Positions 45,520 to 55,227 of a DNA stretch of 64,000 nt are shown piece by piece. A model generated the notes under the pieces. That model had not been told where the DNA came from and did no database searches. It worked only from the letters and a program-made list of their open reading frames with translations. Position 1 is the stretch's first letter. Every line of letters starts with the position of its first letter. The translations under genes were made by a program, and so were the position numbers. Source of the stretch: Pseudomonas atagonensis (GTDB lineage Bacteria; Pseudomonadota; Gammaproteobacteria; Pseudomonadales; Pseudomonadaceae); contig NZ_VXCA01000011.1 in the NCBI RefSeq assembly GCF_011369485.1, positions 111,498 through 175,497 of the forward strand, written 5' to 3'.

Positions 45520-46943
45520 AACGACAACACCCCGCTGTACAAACCATACGCCGCCAGCCCGGCGCCAATGATCACGCAGGTAAAAATGCCTTTCTCGACC
45601 GTGGTGAACAACGGCTCGCCCTGCTCATGTTTGGCCTTGGCAAACAGAATCACTCCCGGCGCATACAGCAGCGCCGACAACAGCAAATACTTGACCCCGC
45701 CGGCATACAACAACCACACCGCATAACTCAGGGCGATGCCGCCGATCAGCAGATCCTTGGTGCGTTCGGCCGAGGCATGTTCGTAGGTTTCTCCGCGCCC
45801 GCTGAGCAGCACCGCGTACGCTGCCGACCACAGATACGGCACCAGAATCATCGACGAGGCGAGGTAAATCAGGCTGGTGTATGTGCCCGCCGAGAACAGC
45901 GTGATCAACAGGAAAATCTGGATCATCACGTTGGTCAGCCACAAGGCATTGACCGGCACATGGTTGGCGTTTTCCTTTTTCAGGAACGCCGGCATGGTTT
46001 TGTCGCGAGCCGTGGCGAAAAGAATTTCCGCGCAGAGCAAGGCCCACGACAGCAGTGCGCCCAGCAAGGAAATGGCCAGGCCAATGCTGATCAGCAACGC
46101 CCCCCAAGGCCCCACGATGTGCTCCAGCACCGCCGCCAGCGACGGGTTCTGCAGGTTGGCCAGCTCCGGCTGGCTCATGATCCCCAGCGATAGCACATTG
46201 ACCAGCACCAGCAACGCCAGCACACCGATAAACCCGATCACCGTGGCGCGGCCGACATCGCTGCGTTTCTCCGCCCGCGCCGAGTACACGCTGGCGCCTT
46301 CGATGCCGATGAAGACGAACACGGTGACCAGCATCATGTTGCGCACCTGATCCATCACCCCGCCAAAACTCGGATTGCTGTGGCCCCAGATGTCGCGGGT
46401 AAAGATGTCCGCCTTGAACGCTACGGCGGCAATGACGATGAACATGATCAGCGGCACGATCTTCGCCACCGTGGTCACTTGATTGATGAACGCCGCCTCC
46501 TTGATCCCGCGCATCACCAGAAAATGCACGGCCCACAACAGCACCGAGGCGCAACCGATGGCGATGGGCGTGTTGCCCTGGCCAAAGACCGGAAAGAAAT
46601 AACCGAGGGTGCTGAACAGCAGGACGAAGTAACCGACATTGCCCAGCCAGGCGCTGATCCAGTAACCCCACGCCGACGAAAAGCCCATGTAATCACCGAA
46701 TCCGGCCTTGGCGTAGGCGTAGACGCCGGAGTCCAGCTCCGGCTTACGGTTGGCCAGCGTCTGGAAGACAAAGGCCAGGGTCAGCATGCCGATGGCGGTG
46801 ATCCCCCAACCGATCAGGATCGCCCCGGCATCGGCCCGCGCCGCCATGTTTTGCGGCAACGAGAAAATCCCCCCGCCAATCATCGAACCCACCACCAGGG
46901 CGATCAACGCGCCAAGGCGCAGCTTTTGCGTCGGTTGCGACAT
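45516..46943 (-). CDS. Arginine/ornithine antiporter (ArcD family), copy 1
   Basis: 475 residues with about 12-13 membrane helices, APC superfamily. The N-terminal block ALIALVVGSMIGGGIFSLPQ is the substrate-binding unwound-helix region. It is nearly identical to the antiporter encoded divergently at 47381 through most of its length and has the same length, so the two are recent paralogues. Differences cluster at the N-terminus, the loop near residue 125 and the C-terminus. GGGAG precedes the start at 46943. Its stop overlaps the alkA start. It may serve a different amino acid pair or growth condition. Confidence 0.9.
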   Translation of the reverse strand: MSQPTQKLRLGALIALVVGSMIGGGIFSLPQNMAARADAGAILIGWGITAIGMLTLAFVFQTLANRKPELDSGVYAYAKAGFGDYMGFSSAWGYWISAWLGNVGYFVLLFSTLGYFFPVFGQGNTPIAIGCASVLLWAVHFLVMRGIKEAAFINQVTTVAKIVPLIMFIVIAAVAFKADIFTRDIWGHSNPSFGGVMDQVRNMMLVTVFVFIGIEGASVYSARAEKRSDVGRATVIGFIGVLALLVLVNVLSLGIMSQPELANLQNPSLAAVLEHIVGPWGALLISIGLAISLLGALLSWALLCAEILFATARDKTMPAFLKKENANHVPVNALWLTNVMIQIFLLITLFSAGTYTSLIYLASSMILVPYLWSAAYAVLLSGRGETYEHASAERTKDLLIGGIALSYAVWLLYAGGVKYLLLSALLYAPGVILFAKAKHEQGEPLFTTVEKGIFTCVIIGAGLAAYGLYSGVLSL

Positions 46944-47380
46944 TCCAGTCTCCCTTAAAACTGTGGTGTGGTTTTGTTTGTAACAACTATTAACTAAACG
47001 GATAAAGACTAATGACGTTTATTGAGTAACGCCAACAAACGTTCATTTATATATAGCCGTTGTCTCTAACGCCTAGCACGCTCAGACAGTTTTGTGCGCT
47101 GATCCTAATAAATCAATTCTGTGCTGAAAACAGATGTGAAAAATTTGCGAAAAGCTGAAAAGGAACTAGCGTGTTAATTCGAAAGTAATAGCAACAATTC
47201 CTTAAAAAAGCCTCAAGACGCCTCTAGTACAGGCATTGCAGACCAGATCCTTATGCCTCTAGTGGTTTCATAAGTCATTCATTAACAATGGAATGTGGCC
47301 ATGCACTGATCTATGTCAGCTGTTTGAACAGACAACAGAACTACGCTGTGATCTCTTCTCTCCTGCAATGGAGTCATGCA
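46944..47380. other. Intergenic region between divergent antiporter genes
   Basis: No gene supported across 437 bp, which is more AT-rich than the surroundings. It must hold promoters for both antiporter genes; an ANR-like box is at 47306-47319. Confidence 0.6.
47306..47319 (+). promoter_or_regulatory. ANR/FNR-like box upstream of arcDABC
   Basis: CTGAT-CTAT-GTCAG resembles TTGAT-N4-ATCAA (7 of 10 positions). A TACGCT at 47342-47347 could be the -10 element at the spacing expected for an ANR-activated promoter, as known for arcDABC in P. aeruginosa. Confidence 0.42.
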
Positions 47381-48808
47381 ATGTCTGAAGCTCCCGGAAA
47401 ACTACGATTAGGTGCACTGGTTGCCCTCGTGGTCGGCTCAATGATCGGTGGCGGGATATTCTCTTTGCCACAAAACATGGCCGCCAGCGCCGACGTCGGC
47501 GCGGTACTGATCGGATGGGCCATCACTGCCGTCGGCATGCTCACTCTCGCTTTTGTCTTCCAGACCCTCGCCAACCGAAAGCCTGACCTTGATGGCGGTG
47601 TCTACGCCTACGCCAAGGCCGGATTTGGCGATTACATGGGTTTCTCGTCCGCCTGGGGTTACTGGATCAGTGCCTGGCTGGGCAACGTCGGTTACTTCGT
47701 TCTGCTGTTCAGTACCCTCGGCTACTTCTTCCCGGTGTTTGGTGAAGGCAACACGGTTGCCGCCGTCATCGGGGCGTCGGTGTTGCTGTGGGCCGTGCAC
47801 TTCCTGGTGCTGCGCGGGATCAAGGAAGCGGCGTTCATCAACCTGGTGACCACGGTCGCCAAGGTCGTACCGCTGCTGCTGTTCGTGCTGATCGCGATTT
47901 TCGCCTTCAAACTGGACATCTTCACCGCTGACATCTGGGGCGTGAAAAACCCGGATCTGGGCAGCGTGATGAACCAGGTGCGCAACATGATGCTGGTCAC
48001 CGTGTGGGTGTTCATCGGCATCGAAGGCGCGAGCATTTTCTCCGCCCGGGCGGAAAAACGTTCGGACGTGGGTAAAGCCACCGTGATCGGTTTCATCACC
48101 GTGCTGCTGTTTCTGGTGCTGGTGAACGTGCTGTCGCTGGGCATCATGACTCAGCCTGAGCTGGCGAAACTGCAGAACCCGTCGATGGCCGCCGTGCTTG
48201 AGCATGTGGTCGGTCACTGGGGTGCGGTGCTGATCAGCGTCGGCCTGATCATCTCCCTGCTGGGCGCGCTACTGTCGTGGGTCTTGCTGTGTGCGGAGAT
48301 CATGTTCGCCGCCGCCAAAGACCACACCATGCCGGAGTTCCTGCGCAAGGAAAACGCCAACCACGTGCCGGTCAACGCCCTGTGGCTGACCAACGCGATG
48401 GTGCAGATTTTCCTCATCATCACCCTGTTCTCGGCCAGCACTTACCTGTCGCTGATCTACCTCGCCACCTCGATGATTCTGGTGCCGTACCTGTGGTCGG
48501 CGGCCTACGCCCTGCTGCTGGCGGTGCGCGGCGAAACCTACGAAGGCTTTGCGGCCGAGCGGCGCAAGGATCTGATCATCGGCGGCATCGCCCTGGTCTA
48601 CGCGGTCTGGCTGCTCTACGCCGGCGGCGTGAAGTACCTGCTGCTCTCGGCCCTGCTCTATGCCCCCGGCGCGATCCTGTTCGCCAAGGCCAAGCTCGAA
48701 CTCAAACAAGCGGTTTTCACCAACGTCGAGAAGCTGATTTTCGCCGCGGTGGTCGTCGGTGCCCTGGTGGCAGCCTACGGTCTCTACGACGGCTTCCTGA
48801 CCCTGTAA
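47381..48808 (+). CDS. arcD: Arginine/ornithine antiporter ArcD
   Basis: 475 residues, about 12-13 membrane helices, APC superfamily. It exchanges external arginine for ornithine during anaerobic arginine fermentation. The N-terminal ALVALVVGSMIGGGIFSLPQ and FGDYMGFSSAWGYWISAWLG match the antiporter family. The start at 47381 (MSEAPGKLRL) aligns exactly with the divergent paralogue; the longer frame lies in the promoter. It is first in arcDABC, 35 bp before arcA. Confidence 0.94.
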   Translation: MSEAPGKLRLGALVALVVGSMIGGGIFSLPQNMAASADVGAVLIGWAITAVGMLTLAFVFQTLANRKPDLDGGVYAYAKAGFGDYMGFSSAWGYWISAWLGNVGYFVLLFSTLGYFFPVFGEGNTVAAVIGASVLLWAVHFLVLRGIKEAAFINLVTTVAKVVPLLLFVLIAIFAFKLDIFTADIWGVKNPDLGSVMNQVRNMMLVTVWVFIGIEGASIFSARAEKRSDVGKATVIGFITVLLFLVLVNVLSLGIMTQPELAKLQNPSMAAVLEHVVGHWGAVLISVGLIISLLGALLSWVLLCAEIMFAAAKDHTMPEFLRKENANHVPVNALWLTNAMVQIFLIITLFSASTYLSLIYLATSMILVPYLWSAAYALLLAVRGETYEGFAAERRKDLIIGGIALVYAVWLLYAGGVKYLLLSALLYAPGAILFAKAKLELKQAVFTNVEKLIFAAVVVGALVAAYGLYDGFLTL

Positions 48809-48843
48809 CCCCTGATTGATTTGTCATCTGGAGGAACACTGAA

Positions 48844-50100
48844 ATGACCACGGAAAAAGTTAAGTACGGCGTCCATTCCGAAGCCGGCAAACTGCGCAAA
48901 GTCATGGTTTGCTCCCCAGGTCTGGCCCACCAGAGGCTGACCCCGAACAACTGCGACGAACTGCTGTTCGACGACGTGCTGTGGGTCGCCCAGGCCAAGC
49001 GTGACCACTTCGACTTTGTCACCAAAATGCGTGAGCGCGGCATCGAAGTGCTGGAAATGCACAACCTGCTGACCGACATCGTCGCCATCCCTGAAGCGCT
49101 GGACTGGATTCTCGAGCGCAAGGTCACCGCCGATTCGGTGGGCCTGGGCCTGATCAACGAAGTCAAATCCTGGCTGAAAAGCCTGGAGCCACGGCACATC
49201 GCCGAATTCCTGATTGGCGGCGTGTCCGCCGATGACCTGCCGGACAGCTTCGGTGGCAAGACCATCCAGATGTTCCGCGACTTCCTCGGCCACTCCAGCT
49301 TCATTCTGCCGCCGCTGCCGAACACTCAATTCACCCGCGACACCACGTGCTGGATCTACGGCGGCGTGACGCTGAACCCGATGTACTGGCCGGCGCGCCG
49401 TCAGGAAACCCTGCTGACCACCGCCATCTATAAATTTCACCCTCAGTTCACCAACGCCGACTTCGAAATCTGGTACGGCGATCCGGACAAGGATCACGGC
49501 AGCTCGACCCTCGAAGGCGGCGACGTCATGCCGATCGGCAACGGCGTGGTGCTGATCGGTATGGGCGAGCGTTCATCCCGTCAGGCCATCGGCCAACTGG
49601 CGCTGAATCTGTTCAAGAACAAAGCCGTGGAAAAAGTCATCGTTGCCGGCCTGCCAAAATCCCGCGCGGCGATGCACCTGGACACCGTGTTCAGCTTTTG
49701 CGACCGCGACCTCGTCACGATCTTCCCGGAAGTGGTCAACCAGATCGTCGCCTTCACCCTGCGCCCTGACGAAAGCAAACAGGGCGGCATCGACATCCGT
49801 CGCGAAGAAGGCACGTTCCTCGACGTCGTGGCCAAAGCCCTCAACCTGCCGAAACTGCGCGTCGTCGAAACCGGCGGCAACAGCTTCGCCGCCGAACGCG
49901 AGCAATGGGACGACGGCAACAACGTGGTGGCCGTGGAACCGGGCGTGGTCATCGGCTACGACCGCAACACCTACACCAACACCCTGCTGCGCAAGGCCGG
50001 CGTGGAGGTCATCACCATCAGCGCCGGCGAACTGGGCCGTGGCCGTGGCGGCGGCCACTGCATGACCTGCCCCATCGTGCGCGACCCAATCGACTACTAA
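48844..50100 (+). CDS. arcA: Arginine deiminase
   Basis: 418 residues. It hydrolyses arginine to citrulline and ammonia. The nucleophile is Cys406 in [14 protein letters not shown]; other active-site blocks are [15 protein letters not shown] and [20 protein letters not shown]. Family-typical length and GGAGGAA ribosome site. Second gene of the arc operon; the product feeds ArcB. Confidence 0.96.
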   Translation: MTTEKVKYGVHSEAGKLRKVMVCSPGLAHQRLTPNNCDELLFDDVLWVAQAKRDHFDFVTKMRERGIEVLEMHNLLTDIVAIPEALDWILERKVTADSVGLGLINEVKSWLKSLEPRHIAEFLIGGVSADDLPDSFGGKTIQMFRDFLGHSSFILPPLPNTQFTRDTTCWIYGGVTLNPMYWPARRQETLLTTAIYKFHPQFTNADFEIWYGDPDKDHGSSTLEGGDVMPIGNGVVLIGMGERSSRQAIGQLALNLFKNKAVEKVIVAGLPKSRAAMHLDTVFSFCDRDLVTIFPEVVNQIVAFTLRPDESKQGGIDIRREEGTFLDVVAKALNLPKLRVVETGGNSFAAEREQWDDGNNVVAVEPGVVIGYDRNTYTNTLLRKAGVEVITISAGELGRGRGGGHCMTCPIVRDPIDY

Positions 50101-50169
50101 ACGACCATCTCCCCGGCCGCACTGACCCTGTCGCGGTCGGGCCGATTACCGAATCCAAGGAGAATCATC

Positions 50170-51180
50170 ATGGCGTTCAACATTCACAACCGTAACCTGC
50201 TCAGCCTGGAACACCACACCCCACGTGAGCTGCGTTACCTGCTCGACCTGTCCCGCGACCTCAAACGTGCCAAGTACACCGGCACCGAGCAGCAACACCT
50301 GAAGGGCAACAACATCGCCCTGATCTTCGAAAAAACTTCGACCCGTACCCGCTGCGCGTTCGAAGTCGCCGCTTACGATCAGGGCGCCAACGTCACCTAC
50401 ATCGATCCGAATTCCTCGCAGATCGGCCACAAGGAAAGCATGAAAGACACAGCCCGCGTGCTGGGTCGTATGTACGACGCTATCGAGTACCGTGGCTTCA
50501 AGCAGGAAATCGTCGAAGAGCTGGCCAAGTTCGCTGGCGTGCCGGTGTTCAACGGCCTGACCGATGAATATCACCCAACGCAAATGATCGCCGACGTGCT
50601 GACCATGCGTGAACACGCCGACAAGCCGATCCATGAAATCAGCTACGCCTACCTCGGCGACGCGCGCAACAACATGGGCAACTCGCTGCTGCTGGTCGGC
50701 GCCAAACTCGGCATGGACGTGCGCATCTGCGCGCCGAAAGCCCTGTGGCCGCATGACGATCTGGTCGATCGCTGCAAGAAATACGCGGAAGAAAGCGGCG
50801 CGCGCATCACCCTCACCGAAGACCCGAAAGCCGCCGTCAAAGGCGTCGACTTCATCCACACCGACGTCTGGGTATCGATGGGCGAGCCGGTTGAAGCCTG
50901 GGCCGAGCGTATCCAGCAACTGCTGCCGTATCAGGTCAACGCCGAGCTGATGAAAGCCACCGGCAACCCGCGGACCAAGTTCATGCACTGCCTGCCGGCG
51001 TTCCACAACAGCGATACCAAGGTCGGCAAACAGATCGCCGAGCAGTATCCGCATCTGGCCAACGGTATCGAAGTGACCGACGACGTGTTCGAGTCGCCAG
51101 CCTGCATCGCCTTCGAGCAAGCGGAAAACCGCATGCACACGATCAAGGCGATTCTGGTGTCGACTTTGGCAGACCTGTAA
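50170..51180 (+). CDS. arcB: Catabolic ornithine carbamoyltransferase
   Basis: 336 residues. Carbamoyl-phosphate site [13 protein letters not shown] and the ornithine/loop motif [10 protein letters not shown] are present. In the arc operon it runs in the phosphorolysis direction, producing ornithine and carbamoyl phosphate from citrulline. Position 3' of arcA and length match the catabolic enzyme rather than ArgF. AAGGAG lies 9 nt before the start. Confidence 0.95.
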   Translation: MAFNIHNRNLLSLEHHTPRELRYLLDLSRDLKRAKYTGTEQQHLKGNNIALIFEKTSTRTRCAFEVAAYDQGANVTYIDPNSSQIGHKESMKDTARVLGRMYDAIEYRGFKQEIVEELAKFAGVPVFNGLTDEYHPTQMIADVLTMREHADKPIHEISYAYLGDARNNMGNSLLLVGAKLGMDVRICAPKALWPHDDLVDRCKKYAEESGARITLTEDPKAAVKGVDFIHTDVWVSMGEPVEAWAERIQQLLPYQVNAELMKATGNPRTKFMHCLPAFHNSDTKVGKQIAEQYPHLANGIEVTDDVFESPACIAFEQAENRMHTIKAILVSTLADL

Positions 51181-51195
51181 CCCGACTTTGGCACT

Positions 51196-51226
51196 GATCG
51201 TTCCCACGCTCTGCGTGGGAACGATC
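51196..51226. repeat. Minimal GATCGTTCCCACGC palindrome
   Basis: A 31-bp near-perfect hairpin GATCGTTCCCACGC / GCGTGGGAACGATC between arcB and arcC, the smallest member of the family seen at 6782 and 30442. Confidence 0.83.
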
Positions 51227-51249
51227 AACACGAAAAAAGGACATGCACC

Positions 51250-52179
51250 ATGCGTATCGTCGTAGCTCTGGGCGGTAACGCCCTGCTCCGCCGTGGTGAG
51301 CCGATGACCGCTGACAATCAGCGCGCGAACATCCGTATCGCCACCGAGCAAATCGCCAAGATCCATCCTGGCAACCAACTGGTCATCGCCCACGGCAATG
51401 GCCCGCAAGTCGGCCTGCTGTCGCTGCAGGCAGCCGCCTACACCTCCGTCACCCCTTACCCGCTGGATGTGCTCGGTGCCGAAACCGAAGGCATGATCGG
51501 CTACATCATCGAACAGGAACTGGGCAACCTGCTGGACTTCGAAGTGCCGTTCGCCACCCTGCTCACTCAAGTTGAAGTCGACGCCAATGACCCGGCGTTC
51601 AAGAACCCGACCAAGCCGATCGGCCCGGTCTACGAGAAAGCCGAAGCAGAAAAACTCGCCGCCGAAAAAGGCTGGGCCATCGCTCCCGACGGCGACAAGT
51701 TCCGCCGTGTGGTGGCCAGCCCACGACCAAAACGCATCTTCGAAATCCGCCCGATCAAGTGGCTGCTGGACAAGGGCAGCATCGTGATCTGCGCCGGCGG
51801 TGGCGGCATTCCGACCATGTACGACGAGAAGCGCAATCTCAAAGGCATCGAGGCAGTGATCGACAAGGATCTGTGCTCCTCACTGCTGGCGGAGCAACTG
51901 GAAGCCGACCTGTTGGTGATCGCCACTGACGTCAACGCGGCGTTCATCGACTACGGCAAACCAACTCAGAAAGCCATCGCCGAGGCCCACCCGGACGAAC
52001 TCGAACGCCTGGGTTTCGCCGCCGGTTCCATGGGACCAAAGGTTCAGGCAGCCTGCGAATTCGCGCGCCATACTGGCAAGGTTGCGGTGATCGGTTCGCT
52101 GGCAGACATCGAAGCCATCGTTCAGGGCACCGCCGGTACTCGCGTGACCACCGCGAAGCCCGGCATCAGCTACCGATAA
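51250..52179 (+). CDS. arcC: Carbamate kinase
   Basis: 309 residues of the amino-acid kinase fold. It makes ATP from carbamoyl phosphate and ADP, the energy-yielding step. Visible are [15 protein letters not shown] at the start, [31 protein letters not shown] and [22 protein letters not shown] precedes the ATG. It closes arcDABC. A GGGCAGGC / GCCTGCCC hairpin follows at 52193-52213. Confidence 0.95.
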   Translation: MRIVVALGGNALLRRGEPMTADNQRANIRIATEQIAKIHPGNQLVIAHGNGPQVGLLSLQAAAYTSVTPYPLDVLGAETEGMIGYIIEQELGNLLDFEVPFATLLTQVEVDANDPAFKNPTKPIGPVYEKAEAEKLAAEKGWAIAPDGDKFRRVVASPRPKRIFEIRPIKWLLDKGSIVICAGGGGIPTMYDEKRNLKGIEAVIDKDLCSSLLAEQLEADLLVIATDVNAAFIDYGKPTQKAIAEAHPDELERLGFAAGSMGPKVQAACEFARHTGKVAVIGSLADIEAIVQGTAGTRVTTAKPGISYR

Positions 52180-52241
52180 TCAGAAACTCCGGGGGCAGGC
52201 GCGAGGCCTGCCCTTCTCCCATGCCTTGAAAGGAGAAACCC

Positions 52242-52604
52242 ATGGCCCAGTTCGAACCCGGCCGCTTGCACATCGAGCGGCACGCGTTAACTCCGGATGA
52301 CGTCAGTTACAACGTGTGCCTCGACTATGAAGTGTTCACCGATCCGCAGAAAGGCAAAGGGATACAGTTCACCCTGCATGGCAGCATGCAAGACAAGGAC
52401 ATGAAGGAGACGTTTTTCCTGCCCAAGGAAGAGGCTTACAACTTCGCCCGCGACGTGACCCGAATCGCCGAAAAATACGGAATTCCCAAAGCGCACAGCC
52501 AGATCGGCTCGGTGCACAAACATTACGACTTGATGTTTGAAGACATCCGCACCAAGTTGAATATGCAATCCGGGGATCCGGTCAATCCAGAGCATTTCGA
52601 ATAA
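52242..52604 (+). CDS. DUF5064 family protein
   Basis: 120 residues beginning MAQFEPGRLHIERHALTPDD. It is a soluble, charged protein with no signal peptide. The order and composition match the small Pseudomonas DUF5064 family, of unknown role. AAAGGAG lies just before the start. It follows arcC by 62 bp, with a hairpin between, so it may be transcribed with or separately from the arc operon. Confidence 0.83.
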   Translation: MAQFEPGRLHIERHALTPDDVSYNVCLDYEVFTDPQKGKGIQFTLHGSMQDKDMKETFFLPKEEAYNFARDVTRIAEKYGIPKAHSQIGSVHKHYDLMFEDIRTKLNMQSGDPVNPEHFE

Positions 52605-52615
52605 GCCTTTAAGAG

Positions 52616-52793
52616 CCCCTCACCCTAGCCCTCTCCCGGAGGGAGAGGGGACTGATCCGGGGATGCTCCAGAGTTACGCCGACCTGACCTTGCTTTATTG
52701 AATCCATAATCGACTGGTTCTTCCAGGTCGATGTCAAACCTCAGACACCTCGGTCAGCTCCCTCTCCCTCCGGGAGAGGGCTGGGGTGAGGGG
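52616..52793. repeat. ~178-bp palindromic repeat (R178-like), copy 4
   Basis: Ends CCCCTCACCCTAGCCCTC and inverse GAGAGGGCTGGGGTGAGGG; interior GAATCCATAATCGAC. Lies between the DUF5064 gene and gcsR. Confidence 0.82.
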
Positions 52794-52889
52794 TGGATTT
52801 CGAGCACGACGCCATTCTCAAGATTTCACCCCAGTCCCCCATCAAGGCATACTTGCCACCCTCCGCAATCCAGAACCCAGAACCGCCCC

Positions 52890-54398
52890 ATGCGTATCCA
52901 CGTCAGCTTCATCGACCGCGTCGGCATCACCCAGGAAGTCCTGGCTATTCTCGGTGGGCGCAACCTCAATCTGGATGCGGTGGAAATGATCCCGCCGAAC
53001 GTCTACATCGACGCGCCGACCCTGAGCCCGCAAGTGCTTGAAGAACTCAAAGATGCGTTGTTTCGCGTGCGTGGCGTGGAGGCCGTGGTGGTGGTCGACA
53101 TCCTGCCCGGTCAGCGTCGGCACTTGCAGCTCGACGCGTTGCTCGCGGCAATGACCGACCCGGTACTGGCCCTGGACAGTGCCGGCAAGGTGCTGCTGGC
53201 CAACCCGGCCCTGATCGCCTTGTACGGTCGCGAGCCGGCCGGTGAAAGTGTCTCGGAACTGTTCAACGATCCGGGCCTGCTCGAAACGTTGCTCGAACAC
53301 GGCTTCCGCCTGCCGCTGCGCGAGATCACCGTCAACGGCCAGACCCTGTTGCTCGACGCCACGCCGATCACCGACGCCGGCGCCCTGCTGACCCTGTATC
53401 AACCGAACCGCATCGGCGAACAACTCTCGGCGTTGCACCACGATCACGCCGAAGGTTTCGATGCGCTGCTCGGCGAGTCCCCGGCGATCCGCACCCTCAA
53501 GGCCCGCGCGCAAAGGGTCGCGGCCCTCGACGCACCGCTGTTGATTCAAGGCGAAACCGGCACCGGCAAAGAACTCGTCGCCCGCGCCTGCCACGCCATC
53601 AGTGCGCGGCACAACGCGCCGTTTCTCGCGCTGAACTGCGCGGCCCTGCCAGAGAACCTCGCCGAGAGCGAACTGTTCGGCTACGCTCCCGGCGCCTTCA
53701 CTGGCGCAGCGCGCGGCGGCAAACCGGGGTTGATGGAACTGGCCAACCAGGGCACGGTGTTTCTCGACGAGATCGGCGAGATGTCGCCGTACTTGCAGGC
53801 CAAACTGCTGCGCTTTCTCAACGACGGCAGCTTCCGTCGGGTCGGTGGCGATCGTGAGGTGAAGGTCAACGTGCGGATCCTCAGCGCGACTCACCGCGAC
53901 CTGGAAAAAATGGTCAGCGAAGGCCTGTTCCGCGAAGACCTGTTCTATCGCCTCAACGTGCTCAACGTCGAGGTGCCGCCCCTGCGCGAGCGCGGTCAGG
54001 ACATTCTGCTGCTCGCGCGTTATTTCATGCAGCAGGCCTGCGCGCAGATTCAGCGCCCGGTCTGTCGCCTCGCCCCGGGCACTTACCCGGCGCTGCTCGG
54101 CAACCGCTGGCCGGGCAACGTGAGGCAATTGCAGAACGTGATCTTCCGCGCCGCCGCGATCTGCGAAAGCAGCCTGGTGGACATTGGCGACCTCGACATT
54201 GCCGGCACCTCCGTTGCGCGGCAGACCGACAGCGACGTCGACAGCCTCGAACAAGCGGTCGAAGCCTTTGAGCGCTCGTTACTGGAAAAACTCTACGTCA
54301 GCTACCCCTCGACCCGGCAACTGGCGAGTCGCCTGCAAACTTCGCACACTGCCATCGCCCATCGGTTGCGCAAGTACGGCATCCCCAACAAGCCCTGA
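52890..54398 (+). CDS. gcsR: GcsR, TyrR-like sigma-54 activator of glycine cleavage
   Basis: 502 residues. An ACT-like domain (1-70, glycine sensing) is followed by a PAS domain (about 78-170). The AAA+ module has Walker A GETGTGKE (221-228), the sigma-54 contact GAFTGA (268-273) and Walker B FLDEIGE (291-297). A TyrR-type helix-turn-helix ends the protein (TRQLASRLQTSHTAIAHRLR). It closely resembles GcsR of P. aeruginosa, which senses glycine and activates the adjacent glycine cleavage operon. The start at 52890 (MRIHVSFIDR) matches TyrR/PhhR. Three enhancer-like sites lie downstream. PhhR is the alternative but would sit by phhAB. Confidence 0.9.
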   Translation: MRIHVSFIDRVGITQEVLAILGGRNLNLDAVEMIPPNVYIDAPTLSPQVLEELKDALFRVRGVEAVVVVDILPGQRRHLQLDALLAAMTDPVLALDSAGKVLLANPALIALYGREPAGESVSELFNDPGLLETLLEHGFRLPLREITVNGQTLLLDATPITDAGALLTLYQPNRIGEQLSALHHDHAEGFDALLGESPAIRTLKARAQRVAALDAPLLIQGETGTGKELVARACHAISARHNAPFLALNCAALPENLAESELFGYAPGAFTGAARGGKPGLMELANQGTVFLDEIGEMSPYLQAKLLRFLNDGSFRRVGGDREVKVNVRILSATHRDLEKMVSEGLFREDLFYRLNVLNVEVPPLRERGQDILLLARYFMQQACAQIQRPVCRLAPGTYPALLGNRWPGNVRQLQNVIFRAAAICESSLVDIGDLDIAGTSVARQTDSDVDSLEQAVEAFERSLLEKLYVSYPSTRQLASRLQTSHTAIAHRLRKYGIPNKP

Positions 54399-54417
54399 AC
54401 CGGACTCGGTCAAAAAT

Positions 54418-54505
54418 GTGGGAGTGGGCTTGCTCACGAATGCGTCGGGTCAGCCAGCATTTATGGTGACTGACACACCGTATTCGCGAGCAAGCCCGCT
54501 CCCGC
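54418..54505. repeat. REP-type inverted repeat
   Basis: GTGGGAGTGGGCTTGCTCAC with inverse CGAGCAAGCCCGCTCCCGC; slightly degenerate relative to the other copies. Confidence 0.8.
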
Positions 54506-54550
54506 AGGGTATGTGGCGGATTCGAAACCCATTCAAAAGCGACCCCCAAC

Positions 54551-54568
54551 TGTACTGAAAGCGCTACA
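54551..54568 (+). promoter_or_regulatory. Candidate GcsR site 1
   Basis: TGTACTG-AAAG-CGCTACA, an 18-bp 7-4-7 element. It matches site 3 at 12 of 14 arm positions. Confidence 0.55.
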
Positions 54569-54569
54569 G

Positions 54570-54587
54570 CGGAACGATATCGATACA
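54570..54587 (+). promoter_or_regulatory. Candidate GcsR site 2
   Basis: CGGAACG-ATAT-CGATACA. The left arm equals the inverse of CGTTCCG in the reported P. aeruginosa GcsR site, and the right arm matches at 6 of 7. It is 1 bp after site 1. Confidence 0.55.
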
Positions 54588-54650
54588 CCCTCCTCCGATC
54601 ACTGCTGTGCAAGGCTTTGATCCGATTCAGCTTTTTTCTTCGCTCCAAGC

Positions 54651-54668
54651 TGTAGCGTTTTCGCTACA
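54651..54668 (+). promoter_or_regulatory. Candidate GcsR site 3 (perfect palindrome)
   Basis: TGTAGCG-TTTT-CGCTACA, a perfect 7-4-7 palindrome extended by two further pairs. It is exactly 100 bp downstream of site 1 and 65 bp before the sigma-54 -24 box. Confidence 0.65.
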
Positions 54669-54731
54669 GCCTACTCGACCACAACCATCTAAATATCAGA
54701 CAAGCTATTGTTTTATAAGGATATTTTTACT

Positions 54732-54748
54732 TTGGCCGCGTTCTTGCT
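54732..54748 (+). promoter_or_regulatory. Sigma-54 promoter of the gcv operon
   Basis: TTGGCCGCGTTCTTGCT has GG (54734-54735) and GC (54746-54747) ten bases apart, matching TGGCAC-N5-TTGCA. Transcription would start near 54759, about 74 nt before gcvH. GcsR with its GAFTGA motif is the expected activator. Confidence 0.85.
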
Positions 54749-54832
54749 AAGTAACCGCTCATAAAATCAGGGCATTACCGCCCGAGTATTCCACCGCGTC
54801 CACCAGACGAGTCTGGCCCCTGAGGAGTTTCC

Positions 54833-55216
54833 ATGAGCGAGTTGCGTTTTACTGAAGATCACGAATGGCTGCGCGCCGAAGCTGATGGCTCTGTCACCGT
54901 CGGCATCACCGCTTTCGCGCAGAACGCCTTGGGCGACGTGGTGTTCGTGCAACTGCCTGAACTGCAGGCTTATGAAAAAGGCGCTGAAGCCGCCACCGTG
55001 GAATCGGTAAAAGCCGCCAGCGGCGTGTACATGCCGCTGGACGGTGAAGTTCTGGCCACCAACCCGGCACTGGAAGACAGCCCGGAACTGGTCAACGAAG
55101 ACCCGCTGGGCGAAGGCTGGTTCTTCCGCTTCAAGCCAGCCGATGCTTCGGCCGTCGCCAAACTGCTGGATCAGGACGCCTACGACCGTCTGATCAAAGC
55201 CCAAGCCGAAGCCTGA
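54833..55216 (+). CDS. gcvH: Glycine cleavage system H protein
   Basis: 127 residues. It is the lipoyl carrier that shuttles the aminomethyl group between GcvP, GcvT and Lpd. The lipoylation lysine is Lys60 in ESVKAAS. Family-typical length. TGAGGAG precedes the start. First gene of gcvH-gcvP-sdaA-gcvT, driven by the sigma-54 promoter at 54732. It corresponds to the second (gcs2) set of P. aeruginosa. Confidence 0.95.
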   Translation: MSELRFTEDHEWLRAEADGSVTVGITAFAQNALGDVVFVQLPELQAYEKGAEAATVESVKAASGVYMPLDGEVLATNPALEDSPELVNEDPLGEGWFFRFKPADASAVAKLLDQDAYDRLIKAQAEA

Positions 55217-55227
55217 GGAGTAACGAC

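Larger units (their letters stand above)
54399..54832. other. Intergenic region between gcsR and gcvH
   Basis: No gene supported. It contains a REP element (54418-54505), three candidate GcsR sites and a sigma-54 promoter, described separately. Confidence 0.7.

Noticed and set aside
54506..54832. Glycine riboswitch before gcvH
   Set aside because: I saw no tandem glycine-aptamer pattern. The sigma-54 promoter and GcsR-like sites explain control better.
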